A model generated the notes under the pieces. That model did no database searches. It was not told the origin of the DNA and worked only from the letters and a program-made list of their open reading frames with translations. The position numbers and the translations under genes were made by a program. From Anaerohalosphaeraceae bacterium (GTDB lineage: Bacteria > Planctomycetota > Phycisphaerae > Sedimentisphaerales > UBA12454), in contig JAIORA010000012.1 in NCBI GenBank assembly GCA_021108375.1, forward strand, positions 1 through 64,000: a DNA stretch of 64,000 nucleotides. The letters run 5' to 3'. This document shows, piece after piece, positions 1 through 7,755 of this stretch. Positions within the stretch are counted from its first letter, which is position 1; every line of letters starts with the position of its first letter.

Positions 1-193
1 TAGATTCCTCGACTACGCTCGGAATGACGTGTGTGCGCATTTATTATTCGTACTTGGTATTACACATCGCCATTAGCCCACGGGACAAGCCCCGTGGGTA
101 CCTGCAAATTATTTTTAACTATTCGCACAAGACCCTGTCATACTCGCGAAAGCGGGTATCCATTTTAATCAATCATCGCCGAAAGGCGATTCC
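1..193. repeat. Spacer filled with dispersed hairpin repeats
   Basis: No gene is visible. The spacer holds four hairpins of families that recur through the window: a GATTCC/GGAATGAC stem at 3-28, a CCCACGGG/CCCGTGGG stem at 77-98, a GTCATAC..GTATCC hairpin with a GAAA loop at 137-161, and ATCGCC-GAAA-GGCGAT at 175-190. Confidence 0.7.
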
Positions 194-1114
194 TTAGTTT
201 TGGCAAACAAAAACATCAAACTCCGGCCCATATTGCCGCAAATAGCACAGCGAATAAAACCTCATAAAAGATATAATCGGCAAAAGCACAACCGTATTTA
301 TATATGGAATAAAAAACACGATTCCAACGCAGCAAAAACAACACGCTATACACATAGACATCACAATTATCATTCCAATACAAATCCCGACAACTATTTT
401 AAACAATGTATAGCCAACAAACTTCCAGAAATTGTCCGTCAGCAACTGAAAAAACTTTTTCCACGCCTCAATAACCTTCACTCTGCGAATATACATAATC
501 GGGACAACAAAATCGGCAAGAAACATACCAATCGCCGACAATATCAAAAAAAGTATGAATAACACAAACACCGCTACCGCAATACCGATAAACGCAAAGA
601 CACTGAGTTTTGAATTTTTAAAAGCGACTACCGTTACCGCAATTGGCACAAGAATCGCCAGAAATGCCAGTGCCGAACCAGCCGTCAGTATCAACCGAAA
701 CTTAAAAAGGCTATTACCTGAAAGTTTAAAATCTCTCCACGGCTTTTTGACCTCTGCCTTGTTCTTCGCCAGGCAGTCGAGAAACATAAAATACCCCCTG
801 CTGCTCAGCCACAGACAGACAATAAATACAGCGATAAACAAAATACCAAAGACACCGACCAATGTCCCTATCAAAACGATATGTTCGCAAACAAAGTTTT
901 TGAATACCTCACCCTGCCCGCCGGAATTAAAGTTATTACCGCCAAAATTAAAATTGAAGCCGACACCATTTACCAGACACATAAGCCACGCCGAAAAGCC
1001 TAACACAAACCATTTGCCAATATCGAATGGCCTGAAAAGCAGAATCCTGGTTTTTTCGACAGCTTCGGCAATAGGTTCGGTTACACTAATTTTTCTTTGC
1101 GCAAATTCGTTCAT
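194..1114 (-). CDS. Multi-pass integral membrane protein, unknown function
   Basis: A 306-residue protein starting at MNEFAQRK. The frame is open further upstream, but the extension would run deep into the preceding gene, and this ATG overlaps that gene's stop by 4 bases. It has about six hydrophobic segments: two before residue 120, a long pair around 150-230, and a Cys-rich pair near 255-300 (CIACCFCCVG). A Gly/Asn-rich loop (NFGGNNFNSGG) sits near residue 60. There are no catalytic motifs and I do not recognise the family. The tight overlap with the DUF2752-type gene suggests the two are translated together. Confidence 0.75.
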   Translation of the reverse strand: MNEFAQRKISVTEPIAEAVEKTRILLFRPFDIGKWFVLGFSAWLMCLVNGVGFNFNFGGNNFNSGGQGEVFKNFVCEHIVLIGTLVGVFGILFIAVFIVCLWLSSRGYFMFLDCLAKNKAEVKKPWRDFKLSGNSLFKFRLILTAGSALAFLAILVPIAVTVVAFKNSKLSVFAFIGIAVAVFVLFILFLILSAIGMFLADFVVPIMYIRRVKVIEAWKKFFQLLTDNFWKFVGYTLFKIVVGICIGMIIVMSMCIACCFCCVGIVFFIPYINTVVLLPIISFMRFYSLCYLRQYGPEFDVFVCQN

Positions 1115-1515
1115 AACAATCTGCCTCCGATATAAAAAATCCAGTTCAGAAACATCCCTGCAACAATCACAGCACCGCTGGCAAAAATTATAGCCCTGAT
1201 ATATTTTGGCACTCGCCTCGGCCAGACCAAAACCGCCCACATCCTGTACGGCACCTGCAAAATAAAGAAAGCAAAAACCGCCGGCCCAAGTCTGTGATAG
1301 CTCCAGCTCGCCGCCAAATCGCCCTTACCCATCGCCGCAAACGCCCTGCTCATCCCGCAAAAGGCACACTTAATACCAAAATTATGATACAAAAAACAGC
1401 GCATCGGCCACTTCCAGCCGAAAAGATACACCCCCGCCCGGTCAACGCTAAGAAAAAACGAAGCAATCAAAACCACTACACAAAAAAACAAAATTACAAG
1501 GTGAACACCTCGCAA
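1111..1515 (-). CDS. DUF2752-type small membrane protein
   Basis: A 134-residue protein with three hydrophobic segments. The centre carries the DUF2752 hallmark: CLYHNFGIKCAFCGMSRA, meaning a Cys-rich stretch with CAFCGMSRAF followed by an amphipathic segment with Trp and His (ASWSYHRLGP). The family is widespread in Planctomycetota and Bacteroidota and has no established function. Its stop overlaps the start of the next membrane protein, so the two form a likely two-gene unit. The N-terminal hydrophobic stretch (LVILFFCVVVLIASFF) is an uncleaved anchor or signal. Confidence 0.75.
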   Translation of the reverse strand: MRGVHLVILFFCVVVLIASFFLSVDRAGVYLFGWKWPMRCFLYHNFGIKCAFCGMSRAFAAMGKGDLAASWSYHRLGPAVFAFFILQVPYRMWAVLVWPRRVPKYIRAIIFASGAVIVAGMFLNWIFYIGGRLL

Positions 1516-1589
1516 GCATTACCCCTCTTTTTAAAAATCAACATCGGCCACCAGGCCGATTCCTCAATTTTGCATTTTTACTTTTAATT

Positions 1590-2369
1590 TTACCACTTCT
1601 TCCTTATCGCAATCCCGGCGGATACAAGCTCGTCTTTTATCTGTCTGATTGTGAACTGGCCGGTATGAATCATACTTGCGATAATCGCAGCGTCAGCGCA
1701 GCCGCTTGTAAAAACTTCTACCAGATGCTCGCACCTTCCACCGCCCCCGCTTGCAACAACCGGAATACCGACAGCCTTTGCAATCATCGAGGTGAGATTA
1801 ATTTCAAATCCTTCTTTAGTCCCATCCGCATCGACGCTGTTAACGACAATTTCTCCAACGCCCAGCCCCTCTGCCCGTTTTGCCCACTCCAGCGCATCGA
1901 TACCTGTTCTATTGCGAAACCCCCTCGTCGTGATTTCATACCCACTGGGAAACTTCTGCAAATCCTGAACTTTCACCGGGTCCATACCGAGTACGATACA
2001 CTGCGAGCCAAACTGCTTCGCACCATCTGCGATAATGTCCGGCTCGCTCACGGCCAGCGAATTAACGCTGACCTTTTCCGCCCCCGCCAGCAGCACCCGC
2101 CTCATATCTTCCAGCCCCCGTATCCCTCCGCCGACCGCAAACGGAATATGAATAACCGCCGCTACTTCTTTGACCATATCAATATCGATGCTCCGCCCTT
2201 CAGCCGAAGCTGTTATATCGTAAACCACCAATTCATCGCACCCGCCATCGCTGTAGGCGACCGCCATTTCGATTGGGTCGCCCAATTCAACGTTATTTTG
2301 AAACTTAACGCCCTTGGTAACTTTGCGATTTCGCACATCCAGACAAGGCACTATTCTTTTCGTCAGCAT
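1590..2369 (-). CDS. hisF: Imidazole glycerol phosphate synthase cyclase subunit HisF
   Basis: HisF (259 residues) is the (beta/alpha)8 cyclase half of imidazole glycerol phosphate synthase. It uses ammonia from HisH to convert PRFAR into IGP and AICAR in histidine synthesis. It starts with the typical MLTKRIVPCLDV, which holds the first catalytic Asp (residue 11). VLGMDPVKV, near residue 128, keeps the second catalytic Asp where most family members have a DAKR-like sequence. Phosphate-binding Gly motifs (VGGGIRG, VASGGGG) are present. Its start overlaps the end of hisH by 7 bases, so the two are translationally coupled. No other his genes are in the window. Confidence 0.96.
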   Translation of the reverse strand: MLTKRIVPCLDVRNRKVTKGVKFQNNVELGDPIEMAVAYSDGGCDELVVYDITASAEGRSIDIDMVKEVAAVIHIPFAVGGGIRGLEDMRRVLLAGAEKVSVNSLAVSEPDIIADGAKQFGSQCIVLGMDPVKVQDLQKFPSGYEITTRGFRNRTGIDALEWAKRAEGLGVGEIVVNSVDADGTKEGFEINLTSMIAKAVGIPVVASGGGGRCEHLVEVFTSGCADAAIIASMIHTGQFTIRQIKDELVSAGIAIRKKW

Positions 2370-2986
2370 TTGCCATCCCAGAGACTAAAATTTTTCAACA
2401 ATTTCAAGCCGATTCTGCCAGACCGCTCCGGATGAAACTGTGTCGCCGCCAGATTCCCGTTGCCGGCAGCACTGGAAAACACCACGTCCGCATAATCTGT
2501 CTTGCCCAGTACATCGCCAGCTCGCTTGCATTCGGGATAGTAGCTGTGCACAAAATAAAACTCACTGCCGTCATCAATCCCCTCAAACAGCGGATGTTCT
2601 GAAGCAAATTTCACCTCGTTCCATCCCATCTGCGGAATTTTACACATTACGTCCGGAGGACAAAACTTTTTAACCTCTCCGCTCAAAAGCCCGACGCATT
2701 CTATTCCGCCATCCTCTTCGCTGCGTTCAAACAGCAGCTGCATCCCTATACAAATCCCCAGAAACGGCACACCGCTGGCAACAACTTTCCGTATAGGCTC
2801 AATCAGCCCAAGCCCTCTCAACGTCTCCATTGCGGTACCAGCCGCCCCAACACCCGGAAAAACAACCCTCTCGGCCGAGAGAATATCTTCCGGCCTGTCA
2901 GTAATCCTGACACCGACCCCGATATGCTCGAACGCAAGTTTAACACTGGTCAAATTGCCAGCCTTGTAATCAATTATGGTTATCAT
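2363..2986 (-). CDS. hisH: Imidazole glycerol phosphate synthase glutaminase subunit HisH
   Basis: HisH (207 residues) is a class I glutamine amidotransferase that passes ammonia to HisF. The start at MITIIDYKAGN is the family's usual N-terminus; the frame is open 33 codons further upstream, but that part is repeat-derived sequence. The nucleophile lies in GVPFLGICIGMQLLF (Cys near residue 80), and the His/Glu pair lies in the C-terminal THPERS-like segment (QFHPERSGRIG). It overlaps hisF by 7 bases. GGAAAG about ten bases upstream of the ATG is the likely ribosome site. Confidence 0.95.
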   Translation of the reverse strand: MITIIDYKAGNLTSVKLAFEHIGVGVRITDRPEDILSAERVVFPGVGAAGTAMETLRGLGLIEPIRKVVASGVPFLGICIGMQLLFERSEEDGGIECVGLLSGEVKKFCPPDVMCKIPQMGWNEVKFASEHPLFEGIDDGSEFYFVHSYYPECKRAGDVLGKTDYADVVFSSAAGNGNLAATQFHPERSGRIGLKLLKNFSLWDGKC

Positions 2987-3331
2987 TTTTTGTGCTTTCC
3001 CATCACCGCTTAGCCTGTGGGCCTTGCCCCTTTCACTTTGCCGTTTAGCCCCCTCATCACTATGAGGGGGTTCGCCAGAAAACATTTTAGCGTTATTAAA
3101 TTACCTGGCAACCATAAAACCAACCGCGTCCATTTTGGCCAGCCCCTGTCAAAACGGTACTTTCGTTTTACAACCAGAAAATCCGCCCGCCATTGGCTCC
3201 TTTCACCACTTCACAGGGTAGCCATAACAGCCTCTCAACAAAAAAACGATGACAGCATTTCCAAAAAATCTTCTCGCTATAACTCCTTACTGAAAAAGGT
3301 GTTAAAAAATTATTAAAAAGTTTCCCAACTC
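2987..3331. other. Divergent spacer, one dispersed hairpin
   Basis: This lies between hisH (minus) and the receiver-like gene (plus). A CCCCCTCAT..ATGAGGGGG hairpin of the dispersed family is at 3049-3070. No gene is visible in the remainder. A clear promoter for hisH was not identified. Confidence 0.5.
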
Positions 3332-3347
3332 TGGCACGCCCTTCGCT
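3332..3347 (+). promoter_or_regulatory. Sigma-54-type promoter (-24/-12)
   Basis: TGGCACGCCCTTCGCT matches the sigma-54 consensus TGGCAC-N5-TTGCW closely. GG at 3333-3334 and GC at 3345-3346 are exactly ten bases apart. The predicted start near 3358 would give a 53-base leader to the ATG at 3411. No sigma-54 activator gene lies nearby. Confidence 0.7.
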
Positions 3348-3410
3348 TATTTAGTACTTGCGAGGACGAGAGAGTTGCTGAAAACGACTCTGGTAAAAAA
3401 GGGAAAGAAA

Positions 3411-3821
3411 ATGATCGTCCTTGTAAAAGCAAATATCTTGACAGTTGGACTTGGCAGTAAAAGTAAGGTTTTGAGACGGCTGCCAATAAGAGTTTTAGAA
3501 ATGGCCGGCTGTTATGGTGCCGGACGCTCTTTAAAAAATGAAGATGTAAACAGTGTCATCAGCCACTGGGACCTGCCGGATGCCGAGGACGGCAAATTGC
3601 TCAAGGCTATAAAAAGAGCAAAGCCGAACTTGCCGCTTATCGCGGTAATCGAACCCGGCAATCTCGAACAGGAAATAGCCGCAAGAAGCATCGGCGCAAC
3701 CGCCGTTGTGAATTCGGACATTTCCGACGACCTTTTCATAAGGATAGTCGCAGAGACTCTCAAACTTGATGATGCTGAGGAAATTACGAAAATCTGTGCT
3801 TCTGCCGACGAGATACTTTAA
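3411..3821 (+). CDS. Degenerate receiver-domain (REC-like) protein
   Basis: A 136-residue single-domain protein. The start at MIVLVKAN is chosen because GGGAAAG precedes it at good spacing; an in-frame ATG at 3375 has no such site. The fold pattern matches a response-regulator receiver: WDLPDAEDG aligns with the loop around the phosphoacceptor, then KPNLPLIAVIEPG and a GATAVV strand, ending with a DLFIRIVAETLKL helix. Where the phospho-Asp should be (four residues before the Pro) there is His, so classical phosphorylation is unlikely. There is no DNA-binding domain. It sits just behind the sigma-54-type promoter and just ahead of the tandem-repeat RNA, with which it may share a transcript. 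Confidence 0.7.
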   Translation: MIVLVKANILTVGLGSKSKVLRRLPIRVLEMAGCYGAGRSLKNEDVNSVISHWDLPDAEDGKLLKAIKRAKPNLPLIAVIEPGNLEQEIAARSIGATAVVNSDISDDLFIRIVAETLKLDDAEEITKICASADEIL

Positions 3822-3844
3822 GTATCCGTTCAGTTGTTAGCGGC

Positions 3845-4507
3845 CAAAGACCGAACAGCCTTAAATGGACCAGCTTTCAACGGGCTTAGCACTGGATTAT
3901 AGGGAGGGAGGCTTAGAGAGAACATAATTTAAACTTCTTCTCCTCCTCCAAAAGTGGGTTGTATCCGAACAGTGATTGGCTGCGACCCACGCGAGAGCGA
4001 GCACGGTTTGACCGTGAGATTTATAGATGCTCATGAAGTTTTCTCCTCCTCCCAATGAGCTGGGTTGTGACTGAACAGTGAATAGTTGCAACCCCTCGAG
4101 AGCAAACACGACAGTAGTCGTGATAAGTAATAGTAGTGAGATGCTCAAAAAGTTTTCTCCTCCTCCCAATGAAGGTCGTGACCGAACGGTGATAAACAAG
4201 CTTTGGTTGCGGCCATCGAGAGTGAACGTGGCGTTGGGCCGCGATAATGGATAGATACTCAAAAAGTTTTCTCCTCCTCCCAACGAGGGTCGTGATCGAA
4301 CGGTGATAAACAAGCTTTGGTTGCGACCCAACGACTGTTAGCACAGCAATAGCTGTGATAATTATATAAAAAAGTACGGGTTTAGAACTTCTCCGGCTCT
4401 GCTGCCGGAGATATGGATGAGCTTTCAAGAGAGTGTGAAGCATCACCAGATTTTTTAGACCCCGGCCACAGATCACTGTTCGGTCTTAGGTCGGGGTCAC
4501 TTTTTTT
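3845..4507 (+). ncRNA. Structured RNA with four anti-Shine-Dalgarno repeats
   Basis: Four units each begin with TTCTCCTCCTCC (3938, 4041, 4155, 4269; spacing 103, 114, 114). The linker complements GGAGG ribosome sites. Each unit then has hairpin 1, GGGTYGT..GCRACCC, with a CGAACRGTGA loop. Units 1-3 continue with an arm closed by GAGC/GCTC, GAGCA/TGCTC or GAGT/ACTC around a small hairpin: CACGGT/ACCGTG, CACGAC/GTCGTG, CGTGGC/GCCGCG. Unit 4 has CACAGC/GCTGTG without a clear outer closing stem. The paired changes keep the stems and argue for a selected RNA. A CCGGCTC/..GCCGGAG-like hairpin and the terminator follow. The strand is set by the terminator's T-tract. No separate promoter was found, so it may be a 3'UTR-derived RNA of the upstream gene; the 5' end is uncertain. 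GGGAGGGAGG at 3902-3911 could mask one C-rich motif. It matches no RNA family known to me. Confidence 0.65.
4458..4507 (+). terminator. Intrinsic terminator of the tandem-repeat RNA
   Basis: The stem GACCCCGGCC (4458-4467) pairs with GGTCGGGGTC (4489-4498) with one G-U pair and is followed by AC and seven Ts. The 21-base loop contains GATCACTGTTCGGTC, the reverse complement of the GACCGAACAGTGATC-like loops of the repeat units upstream. Confidence 0.85.
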
Positions 4508-4520
4508 GCGCTCTAAGAAA

Positions 4521-4891
4521 AAGTTAGCCTCGGCAACTTGTTTGCCGGGGTTTGTATCTTACATATCACCGTTTAGCCGTCAGTCCTAACTGATGGTTCA
4601 TTTGTCATACCCGCGAAAGCGGGTATCCAGTTTTTTATATTTATCCCCTCACACCGCAGAGAGAGGATTCTTTTGCGAATGATTTACATCTTTCTCGTCG
4701 CCGTTTAGCCCCTGGGTCTTGTCCCAGGGGTACCTGCAAATTATTTATCATTCTCTCATCGTATAGTAGCCGAGCCGCGGGAGCGACCGGAATACTTTCT
4801 GTCATTGCGAGGCTTTGTTTTTTATTAAAAATCCATCCCGATTTATCGGGATTCCTCAACTCAAAACTAAGGACTCATAACTCATAACTAC
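4521..4891. repeat. Spacer of dispersed hairpin repeats
   Basis: Seven repeat copies lie in a row with no gene: CCTCGGCAA/TTGCCGGGG (4528-4550), CCGTCAGT/ACTGATGG (4577-4596), GTCATACCCGC-GAAA (4604-4628), CCCCTGGG/CCCAGGGG (4709-4730), a GCCGAGCCGC-GGGA hairpin (4769-4791), GTCATTGCGAGG (4801-4812), and AATCCATCCCGATTTATCGGGATTCC-type sequence (4830-4855). Confidence 0.7.
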
Positions 4892-6583
4892 TTATTTTTC
4901 GCCTGCCAGAACCTCGGCGATATTCAGCCCGTGGTCTTTAATCCGCCTGTATGCGTTAAGCATATCGGTATAGCTCAGACTCTTCAACGGCGTAACCTCG
5001 CCGCTGCCCACTCGTTCCAAATGTTCTGACCGGCAGCGTTTCATCAGGCTGGTAATCCCTTTGCCCTGCGCCTCTGCCTCGGCAAGAATATTATCATTAT
5101 TTTCCACCGCATTATTTATCATCGTAATATAGCCAGCCACCTTATCGTGCAGTTCCAGAATAGCACTAACCCCCTCTTTGCTAAGCCCCTGCCCGGCATC
5201 ATACATTTTAAGTTTAAGTTTTAAAATAGTAACGACATAATCGCTTATCGATTCGTATTCATCCGCAATCCTCAGTTGGTTTCTGCCTTCCTCTGCCAGT
5301 TCGTGAGAGATGTTGCCGGTCATTATATTGCTTAGAAATTCCATAATTTCCTTCTGCACAACATCGGCCTCCCTCTCTTTACTGAAGAGAACTTCCTGCT
5401 TTTTGCTGTCGGCCTCTTTGCTGGAAAACAATTCCTTAAGCATCTGCATCATTTCATTCACAGTCTTGCCCATCATCAGTATTTCTCTATGCGACTGCTG
5501 AACCCCCAATGCCGGAGCGTCGAGCATTCTGATATTAAGAGCTGTAAGTCTCGGCTCTTCGGCAACCGCCTTGTCCGGCACAATTCTGTTCAGGAAGTTT
5601 GCCATCACTTTAACGAAAGGCAAAAACAGCAGCACGTTAACAACGTTAAAACCGGTATGCGTTAGCGCAATTGCGCTCATTACGTGCGGATAAACGGTTT
5701 GCCCGTCAATAATTTCCGCAACCCCTGCCCCCGCCCCGCCGTTAAATTGAATCCACCATTCTATCAATCTTATATACCCTGCAAATACCGCCGTAATCCA
5801 CAGCACGCCGAGTATGTTAAACATCATATGTGCATAAGAAGCTCTTTTCGCGTTTGTCGATGCTCCCAGCGAAGCCAGATATGCCGTTATCGTCGTGCCG
5901 ATATTTTCGCCAAGCACCAGCGCCGCAGCGGTCGGATAATCGATAACACCCTGAAAAGCCAAGCCCATCGTAATACCAAGGGTCGCCGAAGACGACTGCA
6001 CAATCGCTGTCAGCAAGGCCCCGACCAAGCAGCATTTCAGCACTCCGAAATAGCTGTCAGGCGAAAACCTCGAAAACCATTCCACAAATTCCGGCATCGA
6101 CTTGATGGGAGCAAAGCCGCTCTTCATCAAACTGAGTCCGTAAAACACCATACCCAAACCCATACATATTGACGCGGTATATCGAAGTTTTTCATTCCTA
6201 CTGAACAGAAAAATCAGAGCCGAAACGCCGAGTAAAGGCAGGCCATATTTCCCAACCTTTATAACAAGTATCCAGCCCGTAATCGTCGTACCGATATTCG
6301 CGCCGAAGATTACGCCGATAGCCTGCGTCAAATTCATCAGTCCGGAATTAACCATCCCCACCACCGTAACGGTTGTTATCGAGCTGGACTGAACCAGACA
6401 CGTAACCGTCGTCCCGACCCCGCAGGCGATAAGCCGATTATTGGTAACCGTCGCGATGAGCTTTCGCAATTTATCGCCGGCAACCGCCTGCATACCCTCG
6501 GACATATTCTTCATTCCGAGCAGAAATATGCCGAGTCCGCCGACCACCATAAAAATCATCTCAATGATTATCTTGCTTTCCAT
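4892..6583 (-). CDS. Na+/phosphate cotransporter with PhoU-like C-terminus
   Basis: A 563-residue NptA/PhoU-type Na/Pi cotransporter. The N-terminal half holds two inverted repeats with the family's QSSS signatures: CLVQSSSITTVTVVG near residue 63 and AIVQSSSATLGIT near 195. Each is followed by a GANIGTT or GENIGTT motif, and about eight membrane spans cover residues 8-330. The C-terminal 200 residues are a soluble PhoU-like helical bundle (MGKTVNEMMQML, AEEGRNQLRIADEYESISDYV). It likely imports phosphate coupled to Na+. GTTAG direct repeats at 11-base spacing lie 20-50 bases upstream. Confidence 0.93.
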   Translation of the reverse strand: MESKIIIEMIFMVVGGLGIFLLGMKNMSEGMQAVAGDKLRKLIATVTNNRLIACGVGTTVTCLVQSSSITTVTVVGMVNSGLMNLTQAIGVIFGANIGTTITGWILVIKVGKYGLPLLGVSALIFLFSRNEKLRYTASICMGLGMVFYGLSLMKSGFAPIKSMPEFVEWFSRFSPDSYFGVLKCCLVGALLTAIVQSSSATLGITMGLAFQGVIDYPTAAALVLGENIGTTITAYLASLGASTNAKRASYAHMMFNILGVLWITAVFAGYIRLIEWWIQFNGGAGAGVAEIIDGQTVYPHVMSAIALTHTGFNVVNVLLFLPFVKVMANFLNRIVPDKAVAEEPRLTALNIRMLDAPALGVQQSHREILMMGKTVNEMMQMLKELFSSKEADSKKQEVLFSKEREADVVQKEIMEFLSNIMTGNISHELAEEGRNQLRIADEYESISDYVVTILKLKLKMYDAGQGLSKEGVSAILELHDKVAGYITMINNAVENNDNILAEAEAQGKGITSLMKRCRSEHLERVGSGEVTPLKSLSYTDMLNAYRRIKDHGLNIAEVLAGEK

Positions 6584-6603
6584 AAGGCCTCAAAAATAGA
6601 AGT

Positions 6604-6630
6604 GTTAGCTTTGGGTTAGAATTTGGTTAG
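6604..6630 (-). promoter_or_regulatory. Three 11-bp-spaced direct repeats, Pho-box-like
   Basis: GTTAG occurs at 6604, 6615 and 6626, exactly one helical turn apart (CTAAC-N6-CTAAC-N6-CTAAC on the coding strand of the transporter). This resembles tandem PhoB/PhoP sites. No promoter could be placed convincingly relative to it, so the role is conjecture. Confidence 0.35.
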
Positions 6631-6717
6631 AAGTATATATCCTGAGACTGTTTTGGGAAAGCTAAAATCTCGTTAATTTCTCACCCTTGGCCCCACCCCG
6701 CAAAATCGAAAACCCCC

Positions 6718-6746
6718 TTGCCAAATCACCCCAAAACCATTATAAG
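6718..6746 (+). promoter_or_regulatory. Sigma-70-type promoter of the PPIase gene
   Basis: TTGCCA (6718-6723), a 17-base spacer, then TATAAG (6741-6746). The expected start near 6753 gives a leader of about 48 bases before the ATG at 6801. Confidence 0.65.
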
Positions 6747-6800
6747 TAACCGCTCGTTGTGATTAACTCGACTTTAAAAGCGAAAAAGGAATATACCATT

Positions 6801-7466
6801 ATGCCGAAACAACCATCAAAACTCAGCATTATGAAGACCGGAATTGCCGCTATTTTATTCATTACCGCCGTTTTAGTTGCCCTAAGCGGATGCGATAACG
6901 ATTCCCCGGATTACCAAACCGAACAAAAATTAACCAATAAACCCAAACCTGTCCTGGAGACCAAAATGGCCGAATCGAACGAAAACGCGGTAAAAGTAAT
7001 AATCGAAACGAGTAAAGGAAGTATCACTGTGGAATTAAACGCTGAAAAAGCCCCTGTTACGGTAGAGAATTTTCTCGCGTATGTAAAGGCCGATTTCTTT
7101 AGTGAAACCATATTCCACCGCGTAATAAAGGGCTTTATGATTCAGGGCGGCGGGATGATCGCTGATATGAGTCCCAAAGCCACAAGCGCCCCAATCAAGA
7201 ACGAGGCCGACAATGGCCTGAAGAACGTTCGCGGCTCGCTCGCGATGGCCCGCACGAACGACCCCGACAGTGCGACCGCACAGTTCTTTATTAACACTGT
7301 TGACAACGATTTTTTGAATAAGGGCGTAAGAGATGCCGGCTACGCTGTTTTCGGCAATGTAGTTGACGGAATGGATATTGTGGATACTATTGAGGCCGTC
7401 GCTACAAGGCCCGGCGACGTACCAACTGAAACGATTCTGATAAATTCGATTACAATAATCGAGTAA
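6801..7466 (+). CDS. Lipoprotein cyclophilin-type peptidyl-prolyl isomerase
   Basis: A 221-residue protein. The start at MPKQPSKLS follows AAGGA at 10 bases. Residues 10-32 form a lipoprotein signal (hydrophobic run ending LVALSGC), so the protein is probably anchored in a membrane with the domain outside the cytoplasm. The rest is a compact bacterial cyclophilin: [41 protein letters not shown] with the catalytic Arg in [21 protein letters not shown], and a final [11 protein letters not shown]. It would speed proline isomerisation during folding of exported proteins. It is transcribed alone from its own promoter. Confidence 0.92.
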   Translation: MPKQPSKLSIMKTGIAAILFITAVLVALSGCDNDSPDYQTEQKLTNKPKPVLETKMAESNENAVKVIIETSKGSITVELNAEKAPVTVENFLAYVKADFFSETIFHRVIKGFMIQGGGMIADMSPKATSAPIKNEADNGLKNVRGSLAMARTNDPDSATAQFFINTVDNDFLNKGVRDAGYAVFGNVVDGMDIVDTIEAVATRPGDVPTETILINSITIIE

Positions 7467-7502
7467 CGCAAGAATAGTTTTGCCCTTTCCCACCACCATT
7501 AG

Positions 7503-7738
7503 CCCCTGGGTCTTGTCCCAGGGGTATCTGCAAATTGTTTATCATTTTCCCATCGCTTATTAATAGCCGAGCCGCGAGAGCGGCCGGATAAAAATCCCGT
7601 AGGGATTTAATAATAATAGCCCCGTGTGAGCGAAGCGAAACTCGGGGAAAAAGGAATCGCCCCCACCCCGACCCCGTAGGGGTCGAATAACCTTTTGCCC
7701 CTTGTCATTGCGAGCGCAGCGTGGCAATCTCATTTTTT
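7503..7738. repeat. Composite repeat block, copy 1
   Basis: Hairpins in series: CCCCTGGG/CCCAGGGG (7503-7524), GCCGAGCCGC-GAGA-GCGGCCGG (7566-7587), an ATCCCGTAGGGAT hairpin, CCCCGTGTGAGC..CTCGGGG, GACCCC/GGGGTC, and GTCATTGCGAGCGCAGCG. The same order recurs at 44131-44298. Confidence 0.75.
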
Positions 7739-7755
7739 GAATTTTAAAAATCAGC

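Noticed and set aside
3938-4280. CRISPR-like array (regular motif spacing)
   Set aside because: The repeats are 12 bases with spacers of over 90 bases that are themselves similar and structured. There is no cas gene.
3897-4476. Minus-strand reading frames of 144 and 151 codons with repeated Gly-Gly-Gly-Glu-Asn-Phe or Arg-Arg-Arg-Lys-Leu motifs
   Set aside because: They are by-products of the tandem RNA repeats. Two overlapping frames read the same repeats, the unit lengths (103 and 114) are not constant multiples of three, and the terminator shows transcription from the other strand.
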